Counted from the first letter of the stretch, positions 25,274 through 37,300 are shown. The stretch is DNA of 52,195 nt from Bacteroidales bacterium UBA3663 (GCA_002373755.1 DFJU01000151.1:239-52433); one strand, 5' to 3'. The notes: generated from the sequence alone by a model not told the origin. Translations and numbers: made by a program.

Positions 25274-27215
25274 CTGGAGCGTTGACCGTTTCGCCGACAT
25301 CGAGGTGCTCCGCTACGAAGTGCCCGGATTCGAGCAACTCAGCCTCCAGCAGAAGACGCTGGTCTATTATCTGACCGAGGCAGCGCTGTGGGGCCGCGAC
25401 ATTCTATGGGACCAGAACTGCAAGTACAACCTATCCATCCGCAAGGTGTGCGAAGCCGTCTATCAGAACTATAAGGGCGACAAGAACGATGGCCAATGGA
25501 AAGCCTTCGAGCAGTACATGAAGCAGATTTGGTTCGCCAACGGCATCCATCACCACTACAGCAACGCCAAGTTCAAACCGGGCTTCACGCAGGAGTGGTT
25601 TGTTGCCCAAGCCGAGACATTGGCCAATGAAAAGCCCAACGACGATGTGCTGCGTGCCATGTTCGACTCGACCTACCTGACCATCAAGGTCAATCAGGCC
25701 GACGGCGTCGATCTGATTACGACATCGGCCGGCAACTTCTATGGCGAGGGCGTGACGCAGGCCGAAGTGGAGAAATTCTACGCCGACAAGAAAGCGGCAT
25801 TGGCCAAGAAACTGGGCGACCGCATCCCGATGCTGGGCCTCAATTCTCGTCTTGAAAAAGACGAGAACGGCCAGCTCACTGAGAACGTCTGGTGCGAGGG
25901 CGGCATGTACGGCAAGACCATCGGCCACATTGTTGAAAACCTCGAAAAGGCCGCACAATATGCTGAAAATGACCAGCAGCGCATCGTCATCGAATCGCTC
26001 ATAAAATACTACCGTTCGGGCGACCTGAAGGATTTCGACACCTACAGCATCGAGTGGGTCAAGGACTTGGCCAGCAAGGTCGATTTCATCAACGGATTCA
26101 TCGAAAGCTACAGCGACCCGTTGGGAATGCGCGGTTCGTGGGAGGGCATGGTCAACTTCAAGGACAGCGCCAACACCGCCCGCACGGAGATCGTTTCGGC
26201 CAATGCCCAGTGGTTCGAAGACCACTCGCCCATCGACGACCGTTTCCGCAAGCCTGTCGTGAAAGGCGTCACGGCCAAGGTCATCACCGCAGCCATTCTG
26301 GCCGGCGACAGTTATCCGGCAACGCCCATCGGCATCAACCTGCCCAATTCGAACTGGATCCGCGCCGAACATGGATCCAAGTCGGTCAGCATCGACAACA
26401 TCACCGCCGCCTATGACGCTGCAGCAGCCGGCAACGGTTTCCGCGAGGAGTTCATGTGGAGCGACGAAGAGGTGCAACGCGCGAAGAAATATGCGCACTA
26501 CGTGGATAACATCCACACCGACCTGCACGAATGTCTGGGTCACGGCAGCGGCCGACTACTGCCCGGCACCGACCCCGATGCACTCAAGGCCTACGGCAGC
26601 ACGCTCGAAGAGGCCCGCGCAGACATCTTTGCCCTCTATTATATGGCCGATGAGAAGCTCGTCGGACTTGGCATCATGCCCGACATGGAGGCATACAAGG
26701 CCGGATATTACCAGCAGATGATGAACGGCCTGATGACGCAGCTCGTCCGCATCCTGCCGGGCGACAACCTCGAGGAGGCACACATGCGCAACCGTGCCCT
26801 AATTGCCTACTGGACCCTGGAACGTGCGCAGAAGGACAATCCATCGGCCCCAGCCCTCGAAATCGTCAAACGCGACGGCAAGAGCTACGTGCGCATCAAC
26901 GACTACGCGAAATTGCGTCAGTATTTCGGCGAACTGCTGGGCGAACTGCAGCGTATCAAGAGCGAAGGCGACTACGAGGCCGGACGCAACTTGGTCGAGA
27001 CCTACGGCGTGAAGGTTGACCCGACACTGCATACCGAGGTCTTGGAGCGCTACAAGAAGTTGGACATCGCGCCCTACAAGGGATTCGTCAACCCACGCTA
27101 CGAAGCCGTCAAGGATGCTCAGGGCAACATCACAGACGTGAAAATCATCTACAACAGCGAGAGCTACGTCGAACAAATGTTGCGCTATGGACGCGAATAC
27201 GCTATTGGTGAGTAA
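25176..27215 (+). CDS. Dipeptidyl-peptidase III-type zinc peptidase (M49), lipoprotein
   Basis: The 679-residue protein has a lipoprotein signal (MTTKKIAGIMMATAILASAC, Cys20) and the M49 zinc motif HECLGHGSGRLL near residues 449-460. The second metal motif EEARAD follows about 30 residues on. DPP III removes dipeptides from peptide N-termini. Here the lipoprotein signal implies a periplasmic or surface location. Homologs in Bacteroides are sometimes mislabelled as dihydrofolate reductase. The start lies 98 bases inside the helicase gene. No later Met would keep the signal or the full domain, so this start is likely correct. The 3' end overlaps the next gene by 29 bases. Confidence 0.88.
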   Translation: MTTKKIAGIMMATAILASACSTNPEKATVKASDWSVDRFADIEVLRYEVPGFEQLSLQQKTLVYYLTEAALWGRDILWDQNCKYNLSIRKVCEAVYQNYKGDKNDGQWKAFEQYMKQIWFANGIHHHYSNAKFKPGFTQEWFVAQAETLANEKPNDDVLRAMFDSTYLTIKVNQADGVDLITTSAGNFYGEGVTQAEVEKFYADKKAALAKKLGDRIPMLGLNSRLEKDENGQLTENVWCEGGMYGKTIGHIVENLEKAAQYAENDQQRIVIESLIKYYRSGDLKDFDTYSIEWVKDLASKVDFINGFIESYSDPLGMRGSWEGMVNFKDSANTARTEIVSANAQWFEDHSPIDDRFRKPVVKGVTAKVITAAILAGDSYPATPIGINLPNSNWIRAEHGSKSVSIDNITAAYDAAAAGNGFREEFMWSDEEVQRAKKYAHYVDNIHTDLHECLGHGSGRLLPGTDPDALKAYGSTLEEARADIFALYYMADEKLVGLGIMPDMEAYKAGYYQQMMNGLMTQLVRILPGDNLEEAHMRNRALIAYWTLERAQKDNPSAPALEIVKRDGKSYVRINDYAKLRQYFGELLGELQRIKSEGDYEAGRNLVETYGVKVDPTLHTEVLERYKKLDIAPYKGFVNPRYEAVKDAQGNITDVKIIYNSESYVEQMLRYGREYAIGE

Positions 27216-27744
27216 GGCGCACGCCGAATTCCGCAAGCTGCGCAATGGCGAAGTTGGCGACAACCTCCGCGCACAAGGCGTCGAATACAAGACCATCTGG
27301 GGGCTGGAAAGTTACCGTCTGAAAGAGATTGCGGCAATCTTTTTGGCCGATGAGACCCTCTCGGTCGATGCGCTACGCGACCTGGCATCGGCATTGTGGG
27401 CGGAAGACGTGCGCGAGTCGAAGATGTTGGCCACACGCCTCTACCCCACGGACGCGATGGATGAGTCACTGGCCGACGAATGGGCATCGGCCATCCAATA
27501 CACCGAACTCGCCGATCAGGCCTGCATGAACCTGTTTTCGCGCTGCCAGAACGCTGCGGAATGGGTTGCAAAATGGATTGAAGAGCCATCGGACATGAAA
27601 CGATACATAGCGCTGCAACTTGCCATGAGGCTCGATCTGACCAACTACGCGGATTTGGCCGATGCCATTGCACGCGACAGCTCCGAACCGCTCTGGCTGC
27701 GCACGGCCGCACACCGCGCCGCAACGACACTCACCTGCGAATGA
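27187..27744 (+). CDS. DNA alkylation repair (AlkD-like) HEAT-repeat protein
   Basis: The 185-residue all-helical protein resembles the short AlkD-like proteins of Bacteroidetes: VEYKTIWGLESYRLKEIA near residues 35-52, SALWAEDVRESKMLATRLY in the middle, and repeated helix pairs after that. AlkD removes bulky or cationic alkyl bases by a glycosylase reaction using a HEAT-like scaffold. Whether this shorter version is catalytic cannot be seen. The start overlaps the DPP III stop by 29 bases, and its stop overlaps the next start (ATGA), so the four genes appear translationally linked. Confidence 0.65.
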   Translation: MDANTLLVSKAHAEFRKLRNGEVGDNLRAQGVEYKTIWGLESYRLKEIAAIFLADETLSVDALRDLASALWAEDVRESKMLATRLYPTDAMDESLADEWASAIQYTELADQACMNLFSRCQNAAEWVAKWIEEPSDMKRYIALQLAMRLDLTNYADLADAIARDSSEPLWLRTAAHRAATTLTCE

Positions 27745-28424
27745 AGAAACACGAAGAGACACAGCAACGGCGCGACAAGATAGTGCGCAACCTGAAGGTC
27801 AAACCCGAGCTGGGGCAAGGGCTCCGGCAGGCGCAAGACATTCTGAACGACTATCTGAAGGAGCGCGGCATGAACCAGACACCCGAACGCAGCTACATCC
27901 TTTGGGTGATTTACCACTTGGACGTACCGTTCGATGTCGATTCGCTGCACAAACTGGTGTGCGAAGAGAAGGCAATGATTTGTCGCGTAACGGTTTACAA
28001 CAACCTGCTGCTCTTCGTCGAAGCCGGCATCGTGGCCAGATTCCAGCCGTTCGTCAACGGTTCGCAATTCTTCGAGAAGTGCATCGGACAAAAACCGCAC
28101 GGCTATCAGGTGTGCCGACGATGCGGAGCCATCAAAGTGCTGCAAATGAGCGACATCATCGAGCCGATAAGCAATCAGGTGGCAAGCAGTTTCCACACGT
28201 CGCAAGTGTGCATGTACGTGCTCGGACTGTGCAACAGCTGTTTCAAGGAGGAACGTCACGACGTGCGATTGCGCCAGATGGCCATGAAACTGGAACGCGA
28301 AAAACGTGCGAAGGACAGGCAGCAGAAGAGCGAAGTGCGCCGTCGCAAGCGTTACACATCGATCAAGGACGTGAAACTCGACCAAGAGTTGCAGGCACTG
28401 AAAGAGAAAAAGAACAAAAAATAA
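27741..28424 (+). CDS. Fur-family transcriptional regulator with basic C-terminal extension
   Basis: The 227-residue protein has an N-terminal winged helix (NQTPERSYILWVIYHL..., recognition region VTVYNNLLLFVEAGIV) and a metal-binding C-domain with two zinc pairs, CRRC and CNSC. This is the Fur/Zur/PerR layout. About 60 further residues, very rich in Lys/Arg (EREKRAKDRQQKSEVRRRKR), extend beyond the usual end and may bind nucleic acid. Which metal or peroxide it senses is not decidable. It overlaps the AlkD-like gene by four bases and lies 20 bases ahead of purA. Confidence 0.85.
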   Translation: MKKHEETQQRRDKIVRNLKVKPELGQGLRQAQDILNDYLKERGMNQTPERSYILWVIYHLDVPFDVDSLHKLVCEEKAMICRVTVYNNLLLFVEAGIVARFQPFVNGSQFFEKCIGQKPHGYQVCRRCGAIKVLQMSDIIEPISNQVASSFHTSQVCMYVLGLCNSCFKEERHDVRLRQMAMKLEREKRAKDRQQKSEVRRRKRYTSIKDVKLDQELQALKEKKNKK

Positions 28425-28444
28425 TTTAACCTAAAAACAAAAAT

Positions 28445-29740
28445 ATGGCAAAAGTAGATGTGCTGCTCGGCCTCCAATGGGGCGACGAGGGCAAAGGCAA
28501 AGTGGTGGACGTACTGACCCCACGCTATGACATTGTAACACGTTTTCAGGGCGGCCCGAACGCGGGTCACACGCTTGAGTTCGACGGACAGAAATATGTG
28601 CTCCGCAGCATTCCGTCGGGCATTTTCCAGGGCGGCAAGGTGAACATCATCGGCAACGGCGTCGTGCTCGACCCGCTCCTCTTCATGAAGGAGGCTCTCG
28701 AACTGGCACAGAGCGGCCACGACCTCACCCAGCGACTCTTCATCTCGAAGAAGGCTCACCTCATCCTGCCAACGCACCGCTTGTTGGACAAGGCCAATGA
28801 AGCAGCCAAGGGCAAGGCCAAGATCGGCACAACCGGCAAGGGCATCGGCCCGACCTACACCGACAAGATCAGCCGCAACGGCCTGCGCGTGGGCGACATC
28901 CTCGACAACTTCGATGCCAAATATGCAGCAGCCAAGCAGCGTCACATCGAGATGATTGAGAGTCTCAACGCGCTGGCTCTCAAGAAGGGCGGCGAGGCAG
29001 TTCCGTTCGACGGACTTGACGAACTCGAAAAGGAATGGATGCAGGGCGTCGAATACCTGAAGAAATTCAAGTTCATCGACAGCGAACACGTCATCAACAA
29101 TATGCTCAAAGATGGCAAGAGCCTGCTCTGCGAGGGCGCTCAAGGCTCGTTGCTCGACGTCGATTTCGGTTCATATCCGTTTGTCACATCGTCCAACACC
29201 GTATGTGCCGGAGCCTGCACCGGACTTGGCATCGCACCGAACAAAATCGGCGAAGTGTTCGGCATCTTCAAGGCATACTGCACACGCGTCGGCTCAGGTC
29301 CATTCCCGACAGAGCTGTTCGACGAGACCGGTGCGAAGATCCGCGCCATCGGCCATGAATATGGCGCTGTGACAGGCCGCGAGCGTCGTTGCGGCTGGAT
29401 TGACCTCGTTGCATTGCGCTACACCATCATGCTCAACGGCGTTACCCAGCTCATCATGATGAAGAGCGACGTGCTCGACACGTTCCCGACCATCAAGGCC
29501 TGCACATCGTACAAGGTGAACGGCGTGGAGACCCGCGAATTCCCGTTCAGCATCGACGAGGGCATCGAGCCACAGTACGTCGAACTGCCGGGTTGGAACT
29601 GCGACCTCTCGAAGTGCAAGAGCGAGGCCGACTTCCCGAAGGAATTCAAGGACTACATCGCATTCCTGGAGAAGGAACTGGAAACTCCGATCACCATTCT
29701 GAGCGTCGGACCAGACCGCGATCAGACAATCTGCAGATAA
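28445..29740 (+). CDS. purA: Adenylosuccinate synthetase
   Basis: PurA condenses IMP with aspartate using GTP, the first step from IMP to AMP. The 431-residue protein has the N-terminal loop GLQWGDEGKGKVVD (residues 7-20, with the catalytic Asp14), the IMP region FQGGPNAGHT, the switch GTTGKGIGPTYTDK, TRVGSGPFPTEL, and the aspartate loop near GRERRCGWID. All are intact, and the length is standard. It is the last gene of the run that starts with the DEAD-box helicase. A long inverted repeat lies just after its stop. Confidence 0.97.
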   Translation: MAKVDVLLGLQWGDEGKGKVVDVLTPRYDIVTRFQGGPNAGHTLEFDGQKYVLRSIPSGIFQGGKVNIIGNGVVLDPLLFMKEALELAQSGHDLTQRLFISKKAHLILPTHRLLDKANEAAKGKAKIGTTGKGIGPTYTDKISRNGLRVGDILDNFDAKYAAAKQRHIEMIESLNALALKKGGEAVPFDGLDELEKEWMQGVEYLKKFKFIDSEHVINNMLKDGKSLLCEGAQGSLLDVDFGSYPFVTSSNTVCAGACTGLGIAPNKIGEVFGIFKAYCTRVGSGPFPTELFDETGAKIRAIGHEYGAVTGRERRCGWIDLVALRYTIMLNGVTQLIMMKSDVLDTFPTIKACTSYKVNGVETREFPFSIDEGIEPQYVELPGWNCDLSKCKSEADFPKEFKDYIAFLEKELETPITILSVGPDRDQTICR

Positions 29741-29765
29741 ATCTGCAAGTTATTAGTTATCAGAT

Positions 29766-29814
29766 AGTAGTTATTACCTTTCCGACTCAGAATTGGAGCA
29801 ACCTAATAACTACT
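29766..29814. repeat. Inverted repeat after purA
   Basis: AGTAGTTATTA (29766-29776) and TAATAACTACT (29804-29814) are perfect 11-base arms around a 27-base loop. With neighbouring copies of TAACTATTAAC it may end transcription from purA, although no T-run follows. Confidence 0.7.
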
Positions 29815-29851
29815 AACTTATAACTATTAACTTGAAAAAATTTTTTTCATT

Positions 29852-30784
29852 TTGGACTTTAACGTTATTCTGATGACGATGGGGATGCTTTTCCTCATCG
29901 TCATTGCAGGATATATAGGCGGAAAGACTCACATAATGACACAGCCGCTCAGCAAAGGACTGTCGGGACTGATAGTCACGATGACCTGTCCGGCGCTGAT
30001 ATTGGCCTCAACTATGGGCGACACGATGCCCGACCGCTCACTTATCCTGCCGCTGCTGCTGATAGGCACAATAACCTACGTCATACTGCTGTTCATCGCG
30101 ACCCATCTGCCGAAACTGATGGGCATCAAGAGGGACGAGCAGGGACTGTTCAGCTTCATGCTGGCCTATGGCAACGTAGGCTTCATCGGCTACCCCGTCG
30201 TGGCATCGATTTTCGGACCGGAAGCGGTCTTCTACGCCTCGGTATTGAACGTACCGAACACGATTACCGTGTTCATCTGGGGCGCGCAATTCATTGCAGG
30301 CAGAGAGGCCATCGGCAGCATCTGGAAGCAGCTCTATTCGCCCGGACTGATAGGCACCTATCTCTCAATCCTTGTGGTTGCATTGCAATGGCACGCGCCG
30401 GAAATCGTGTCGCGGCCGCTGACGCTCATCGGCAACATCACGGTGCCGGGTTCACTGCTCATCATCGGCTATTCGATTTCGCAGATTCCGGCCAAACACA
30501 TGGCTGGCGGACGTGACGTTTTCCTGATGGCACCGCTGCGTCTGCTGATTCTGCCGCTCATCGTTTTCGGTGCATTCCAGGCAATCAATCTCATCCCCGG
30601 AGTGCATTTCAACGAGACATCAATCGCAATCAACACGCTCCTGATCGCAATGCCCGTTGCATCGTTCGGAACCATCTTCTGTCTGAAGTACGGAAAGGAC
30701 GAAACGGTGATGGCCCAAGGCACTTTCCTGACCACATTTTTAGCTTTGTTGTCCATTCCGCTAATGGCTTGGATTATACTATAA
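29852..30784 (+). CDS. AEC-family (auxin efflux carrier-like) membrane transporter
   Basis: The 310-residue integral membrane protein has about ten helices (for example MLFLIVIAGYIGGK near residues 12-25, LPLLLIGTITYVILLF, and the closing TFLALLSIPLMAWIIL). The two inverted five-helix halves are typical of the AEC/bile-acid transporter fold. AEC proteins export organic acids or amino-acid-like solutes. The start is probably the TTG at 29852 (MDFNVILMTMG), which matches the family N-terminus; the next ATG seven codons later is the alternative. It is monocistronic and closed by a strong terminator. Confidence 0.85.
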   Translation: MDFNVILMTMGMLFLIVIAGYIGGKTHIMTQPLSKGLSGLIVTMTCPALILASTMGDTMPDRSLILPLLLIGTITYVILLFIATHLPKLMGIKRDEQGLFSFMLAYGNVGFIGYPVVASIFGPEAVFYASVLNVPNTITVFIWGAQFIAGREAIGSIWKQLYSPGLIGTYLSILVVALQWHAPEIVSRPLTLIGNITVPGSLLIIGYSISQIPAKHMAGGRDVFLMAPLRLLILPLIVFGAFQAINLIPGVHFNETSIAINTLLIAMPVASFGTIFCLKYGKDETVMAQGTFLTTFLALLSIPLMAWIIL

Positions 30785-30811
30785 AACAACAAACTATTGA
30801 CATTTTCAGTG

Positions 30812-30860
30812 CCCATTTGCGCAATTTTCAAGAAAAATTGAAAGCAAATGGGTTCTTTTT
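30812..30860 (+). terminator. Intrinsic terminator of the AEC transporter
   Basis: CCCATTTGC (30812-30820) and GCAAATGGG (30844-30852) pair perfectly. The inner arms CAATTTTC and GAAAAATTG extend the stem, and TTCTTTTT follows. Confidence 0.92.
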
Positions 30861-31315
30861 GTGCCACACTATAGTTTTTGCACTATTTTTTTCTTATTTT
30901 TGTCGCGATAAATAGACTGCGTCATTTTGGCACAAAAACAACGATGCAAGCACGCCAATGCGACATTCAATCGACGACGGCCGACAGCATCGGAAAAACG
31001 GTCAAAGTTGCACGCCAAGACAGAAAAACGGCATCGGCCAAGACCAAAGTTAAACTTTACGGAAGAAACAGCATCCAAACCGAAAAAGTTTCTCTCCTGA
31101 CGAACGACCGAAAGACGTACCAAAACAACGGAAAACTTGCAGAATGAAGACATCTGCCCCATCGGACTCAAATCCAAGATCAGCCAACAGTCACTACGCG
31201 AACGCGAAAACGACGTAGCGGCCAAATAATGTTTAACCACCACAAAAACAATCAACAAAACAAAAAAACGAAAAAAATCCATAAAAAATTCACTAACTCT
31301 TAACACTTCAACGAG
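30861..31315. other. Long leader region before the giant repeat gene
   Basis: These 455 bases carry no gene I can support. A perfect -7 box TATTTTTG lies at 30895-30902, without a well-spaced -33 TTTG. If used, the giant gene would have a leader of about 400 bases. The segment is A-rich on the plus strand and contains short fragments open in different frames, for example an Arg/Glu-rich stretch at 31101-31229 without a start codon, perhaps a decayed gene. Confidence 0.45.
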
Positions 31316-34300
31316 ATGAAAAGAATCAAATCCATCGGAAAAGGACTTGCCCTATTCCTGCTTGCAACGGCAGGAGCAGGTTTGCCCGTGTCTGTGATGG
31401 CCGAGACTGCGGTTTGGGACGGCTCGATGGTCCGTCTGACGCAAGGCTCGGGAACCGTCGAGGATCCGTTCTTGATCAACACGGCCGAAGAAATGGCCTA
31501 CTTGCTCCAGAACTACGACTACAACATGGGTATCTACAACCGCAAGTATTACAGGTTGACCCGCGACCTGGACATGAAGAGTACGCAGTGGACCTTCGGC
31601 TCAGCCACCCACGACCGCAGAAGCTTCCGTGCCCACTTCGACGGCGGCGGCCACAAGATTTCAAACATCGAAATCAGCTTGCAGGACTCGCCACGAGAGG
31701 TTCACTACGGTCTCTTCCCACAGTTGGGCGGCGACCCAGAGTTTGAATCGGTAATCGAGAACCTTGAGGTCGAGAACATCCACTTTGTGCGCAGCACCGG
31801 CGCAGCCAACGGCACCTACGACTGGCGTATCGGCGGACTGGTCGGCCAGATGTATGCACATTCACGCATCAGCAACTGCATCGTGCACGGATTCCAGCTG
31901 ACCGACTATGCAGAAGACGTCACCATGCGTACGAAATCGCGCATTTCGGCCAACCCGCTCATCGGCGAAATCCAGCACCAGTTCGGCGACACCGCACACT
32001 TCCACCGCGAGCGCGGCATCGTGCTTGAGACCTGCTACGGACGCGGCACGGCCGACCTCAGCCACTTCCACGGCGTAGAGGGACAGGTGTTCACGACCGA
32101 CATCCAGGGCAAGAAGCAGCTTGACGGCTTCAGCTACAACGGCTACGTCTGGTATGCACTCGGCGAAGATGACTGCTCGTTCTCGATGACCTCGGTCGAT
32201 GTTACCCCTGCAATGGGCGGCACCGAGTTCCAGTACGAAGGCTACTTCACTCGTCAGCGCGGCCACACCTACACCTACCGCTGGATTCTGGATGGCGAAC
32301 GCATCGGCACCAACACATCGGCCGTTGTGACTGTAGAGCCGAAGCCCTACATCCAGCGACTGGGTCTGACCCTGTTCGACAATGGTCTGGAGGCAGGTTC
32401 TGGCGCAATCCTCATCGAGCCTGACAAGTACGACCTTGCCATCGCCATCGACGGACCTGGCGCACGCCGCGGCACACACACCATCGGCGTCAACATGTCA
32501 ACCGAGAGTGGATTGAACATCGGCGAAAACGACTTCCAGTTCTCATGGCAGGATGTCACCGACAACTACAAGGAGGTCTGCACATCACCGATGTACCGCG
32601 AGGCAAAGGAGGGACACACCTACCTCTGTCTGGCAACCCACCGCAACCACGCGTCGGCCAAGTTCTCGATCATCAAGTCGTATTCAAAGCCGATTTACGT
32701 CTGCAACCGAGGCATTTCGGAGTATGAGGCATCAACCTACACGACCAACAACAAGACTTACGCTCCGGGACGCGACGAAAACGACGGTCTGACCCCAGCC
32801 ACCGCAGTAAAGACGCTGAAGCGCGCCTACCAACTGCTCAAATCGGAGGCTGAAGGCGGCAGCATCGGCACAAACGTCATCATCATCATGGGTGCATACG
32901 ACGACTTCGACTGCACCGAGTTCTACGACAACCGTTGCACAAGCCGCAACCCGAACTACTTCCTTCGCGACAAGCCGGCATTGATCACCGGACGTGCCGA
33001 CAACTTCCGCAACGGACGTATGCTGATGGCCGGTTTGAGTATCAAACTCCACGCCGACACGCGCTTCGAGCAGATCAACCTGCACGGCACATCGTTCGAA
33101 ACGACCGAAATTACAGACCAGGCAAAGATCTTCTCTTGCGGCCACAATCTGACGATGGGCTACGGCATCAGCATCAACGGCTACAAGACCATCGACTTCT
33201 CGCAGGGCATGCCTGAAGGCATTTTCGTTCCTTCACTCACCATCTACGGTGGCCAGCTGAACAACAACGACCCAGAGTACGTTGCACCAGAGAACACCGT
33301 TACGATCCTGTCGGGCACATACGGTCGTCTCATTGCAGGCGACGGCTACACACTCCAGATGGAGCGCACGGGCAACGTGTCGGGTTCGCCACAGCGTCCA
33401 ATCCGCACCAAGATTGTCTGCGATGCGGCCAACTATTTTGATCCATACCACAGCCAATATGACGTAGCGCTTATCATCGGCGGACAGGCCGACGGTACGC
33501 TCTTCGCCGACACACAGATTGAGGTGAAGGGCAACAGTCGCGTAGGTCGTATCGTAGGTGGCAACATTGCATTCGGTCGTGCCATGCCGGGTCGGCCAGC
33601 CGATAGCTTCTTCGGCCAGACCAACGTCATCATCAACGGCGGTTCAACCACCGAAATCATCGGCACGAACTTCGGTCGTTACGGTCACATCCTCTATCCG
33701 GACGAGACCGACCACGACTCTTGCGTAACCTACTTCTATGGCCGCACCATCCTCGATGTCAAGAGCGGCATCGTACAGAGCACTCTCTATGGCGGCGGTG
33801 CTGCCGACGTGGTCGGTTTCGCCTACGACAGCAAGCATCACACCAACGACCCGCACGTTCCATATTGGAAAGACGGCAAGATTGCATTCGGCACATACGA
33901 AGAGGCAAAGGGCCAGCTGCCAATCGTGCAGTTGCGCAACGGAGCACTCGACCTGAGCAAGACCGAAATCTACGTCAACATCAGCGGCGACGCGAAGATT
34001 CTCGGTTCAGTCTATGGCGGCAGCCTCTCAAGTAGTGAGCTTCTGCCTACACGTCAGGCCGGCAGCCAATCGGGCTGTATCTTCGGCGACACCCATGTCA
34101 ACATCACCGGCGGTCGCGTAGAGGGATACGTTTACGGCGGATGCCAGAGCAACCTGACATACTTCGAGAACAGCGACAACAGCGGATTCCCGACCGTCAA
34201 CGGCAAGAAGGTTGACAAAATGTTCTTCAACCGCATGGCACAGCTCTACGGCAATACCAACATCACCATTACAGGCGGTGTAGTGACCGGTATGGTTTAC

Positions 34301-37300
34301 GGCGGCGGCGAAGGTCCTTACTACCGTCCAGTATCGGAGACCGACCCGACCAACGCAGTTGATCTGTTGGGCACCATCTACGGCAATACCAACGTCACCA
34401 TCGGCGGCGATGCAAGCATCTACAGCTACATCTTCGGTGCCGGCAACTACGCACACATCCTCCGCACGGGCGACGAAGAAAAGCCGGAGCTTTCGGGCAA
34501 CACGAACGTGAACATCAAGGGCGGCAACCTCTACGGAGCAGTAATCGGAGCAGGCCACGGCCACCGCGACGAGCACTCGGAGGCAGCAAGCATCTACACC
34601 CGCGTTCAAGGCGATGCCAACATCACGGTGACGGGCGGCAAGTTCATCTACTCTGACTACGACGCAATGCAGGATCGCTACGGCATCGGCCGACGCATCT
34701 ACGGATACATCGGCGGCGGCTTGGCAACAAGTTCCGTGCGTGGCAACACCTACCTGCGTCTGCACACCTCACCATTCACCGAGGAGTTGAAGACCAACCC
34801 GAAGGTTTCGGGCGACAATGACCTCATCCTCTGCGCAGGCGGCTACGGCAAAGACTGCGTTGTGACAGGCACATCGAACCTCGAAATCAAATCGGACGTA
34901 GAGAACCGCATCGACAAAATTTACGGCGGCGGCATCTACGGCAATGTCGGCAACACCCATATTGATGTCTTCAGCGGTCGCGTAGCGAACATCTACGGCG
35001 GATGCCGCTCGGGCAACGTCTTGGGCGAGACCTACATCGTAGTCGGCGTCGAGGGCGACAGCCTCCAGCTGAACAGCGACATTGACATTGAAACCATCTA
35101 CGGCGGCAACGAAGCATCCGGCTCTGTAGGCGGTAACGATGCCAACAAGGGCACCCACGTCAAGGTGAACGGCGGCTCAGTAATCAACCTCTACGGAGCT
35201 GGCGACGGACTTCAGAGCTACAACTCGGGAGTTCCATCGGTTCCACTTCCACACACAAACTCAACCTGGATCAGTGTCTCTGGCACTGATTCAGCTCTTA
35301 CTTCTATCAACTCTATCTACGGTGGCGGCAACAACGCCACCGTAGGATTTTTCAAACCAGCGGCCAACAACCGACCTGAACTTGGGATGGTTCGCGAAGA
35401 CCTCTGTCCGAACACCGGCAGCATCCACATCAACATCGGCAACCACGTGCGCATCAACAAACTCGTGATGGGCAGCAACGGAGAGCACTTGTTGGAAAAC
35501 ATTCCATCGTACACGACCGACGGCACCACCTGGCACAAGGGATTTGAGAGCCAGGCCGACTTCGAGACATTCTGCCATTCGGTCGATGTGAGCTGCGTGC
35601 CGGTGCTCACGTTCAACAGCGACGGCGAGTTCCATAACGACTATGCTATCGACGACCACCACAACCGCAAGACCGAGTTCAGCACACCCGGCGAAATGGA
35701 CGCAACCGACATCGAGATCAACAGTTTTTTTGGAGGCGGCAACCGCGGGTCTATGACCAGCGATAGCCTGTACCAATATACCCTGCCTACCGGCGTGTTG
35801 ATCCGAGACTTAGTGGTAGGCGGCTGCGAAAATTCAATCATCGAATACACTGAAACTGAAGGTCCGAACCGTGGAACCGTGCGCCGGTTGGTGGGTGGCA
35901 TGAAGCCATACCGCAACGTCGAGGCAGCCATCCATGAACATCGGACACAACTTAACATTTTCTGCCAATTTGCGCCTTTGCAGGCCGGCACCGACTCGTT
36001 GGGTCGTAGCTGCCACTCGGGGGCGAGAATCTATGGCGGATGCCTGAACGCCGGCGTTTCGGTCGGCACATCGGCCGTCAACCTGCATTCCGACCTCTTG
36101 GGTGGCTTCGGTGCAGACGACCCGAAAATCCTCGTAAGCGTTGCAAATGAGTGGACGAGCGACGGAGGCCAGATCTATGGCGGAGGGAAGGGAGAAAACA
36201 CAGAATCAATCGGAAACACACACGTGAATTTGAAAGGTGCCGTCTTCAACGGGCAGAAATGTGTGCCGAACGTCATGCACGCCTTCGGTGGCGGCATGTC
36301 GGGCAATGTAGTTGGCCGGAGCAACGTCTATTGCGACTTCCAGTGCCCCATTGCCGAGCCTATGGATGCCGTCTTCCACAGCGTGTGGGGAAACGTGTAT
36401 GGAGGCGGACACCTCGGGAACATCGTCAACCACAGCCGCCTGATACCAGACGTGCAGGAACCGAGAAAAAAAGGTTCGCACGTGCGCGTGTGGAGCGGAC
36501 AGATCAACCGCGTGTTCGGCGGTTCGCGTCTGGGCAACATCGAAGGAGCCTGCATGGTTGACATCAACGACATGGCCGAGAACCACTTCCACACCATCAT
36601 CCGTCAGGTGTATGGCGGCAACGACCTGAGTGGAACCGTCGGCCGAGGCAAAATCCCCGGATTGGTTGCAGGCAACGACTCCGTATCGACCAACACCTAT
36701 GTCATTGTGCGCGAACAGAAGAAAAAGGATGGAAAATACTACGGCTTCCCGCTTATTGCCGAGGTCTATGGCGGCGGTAACGGCGAATATGGCACCCACA
36801 TGCCGGGAAAAATCACCTACACCGGCGGAACCGTTCCGACCTACGACAATCAGGAAGTTGACCTGACCGGACTGGAATTTCCGAACGTCGATTCGACCTA
36901 CGTCGAAGTGCGCGGCGGCACAATCTGGTATCTGTACGGCGGCGCAAACAGCAGCTACGTGACTGAAGGCTCGGTCATAAAGATTGACTACAATGACGAG
37001 AACGCCGATGTGCGATGCCGCTTCGACGGCAAAGTGTCGAAAGGCTGCTACGCGCGCGGAAAATATATGTACAACGCGATGAGTGCCGACGGCGGAGCCA
37101 TCGTGAACGACACATTAGTGCGCGCCGAACACAACATCGTCAGCGTCTTCGGAGGCAGCCGAAAGGCTCCGCTCGTCAACCAGCCGACATGGCTGCTCGG
37201 ACAGGCAAAAATCCACAACGTCTATGGCGGCTGCAACCTCGGCAACGTCTATTACTATCGCGGCAACAAGACGAGCGACGAGCCATCGGACGAACTTGGC

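Noticed and set aside
30878..31147. Small plus-strand ORF before the giant gene, and an opposing 145-codon ORF
   Set aside because: No start context, family motif or composition that supports a gene; both lie in the leader region.
31101..31229. Open stretch reading DICPIGLKSKISQQSLRERE
   Set aside because: It faintly recalls a helix-turn-helix protein, but it has no start codon and is too short. At most it is a decayed fragment.
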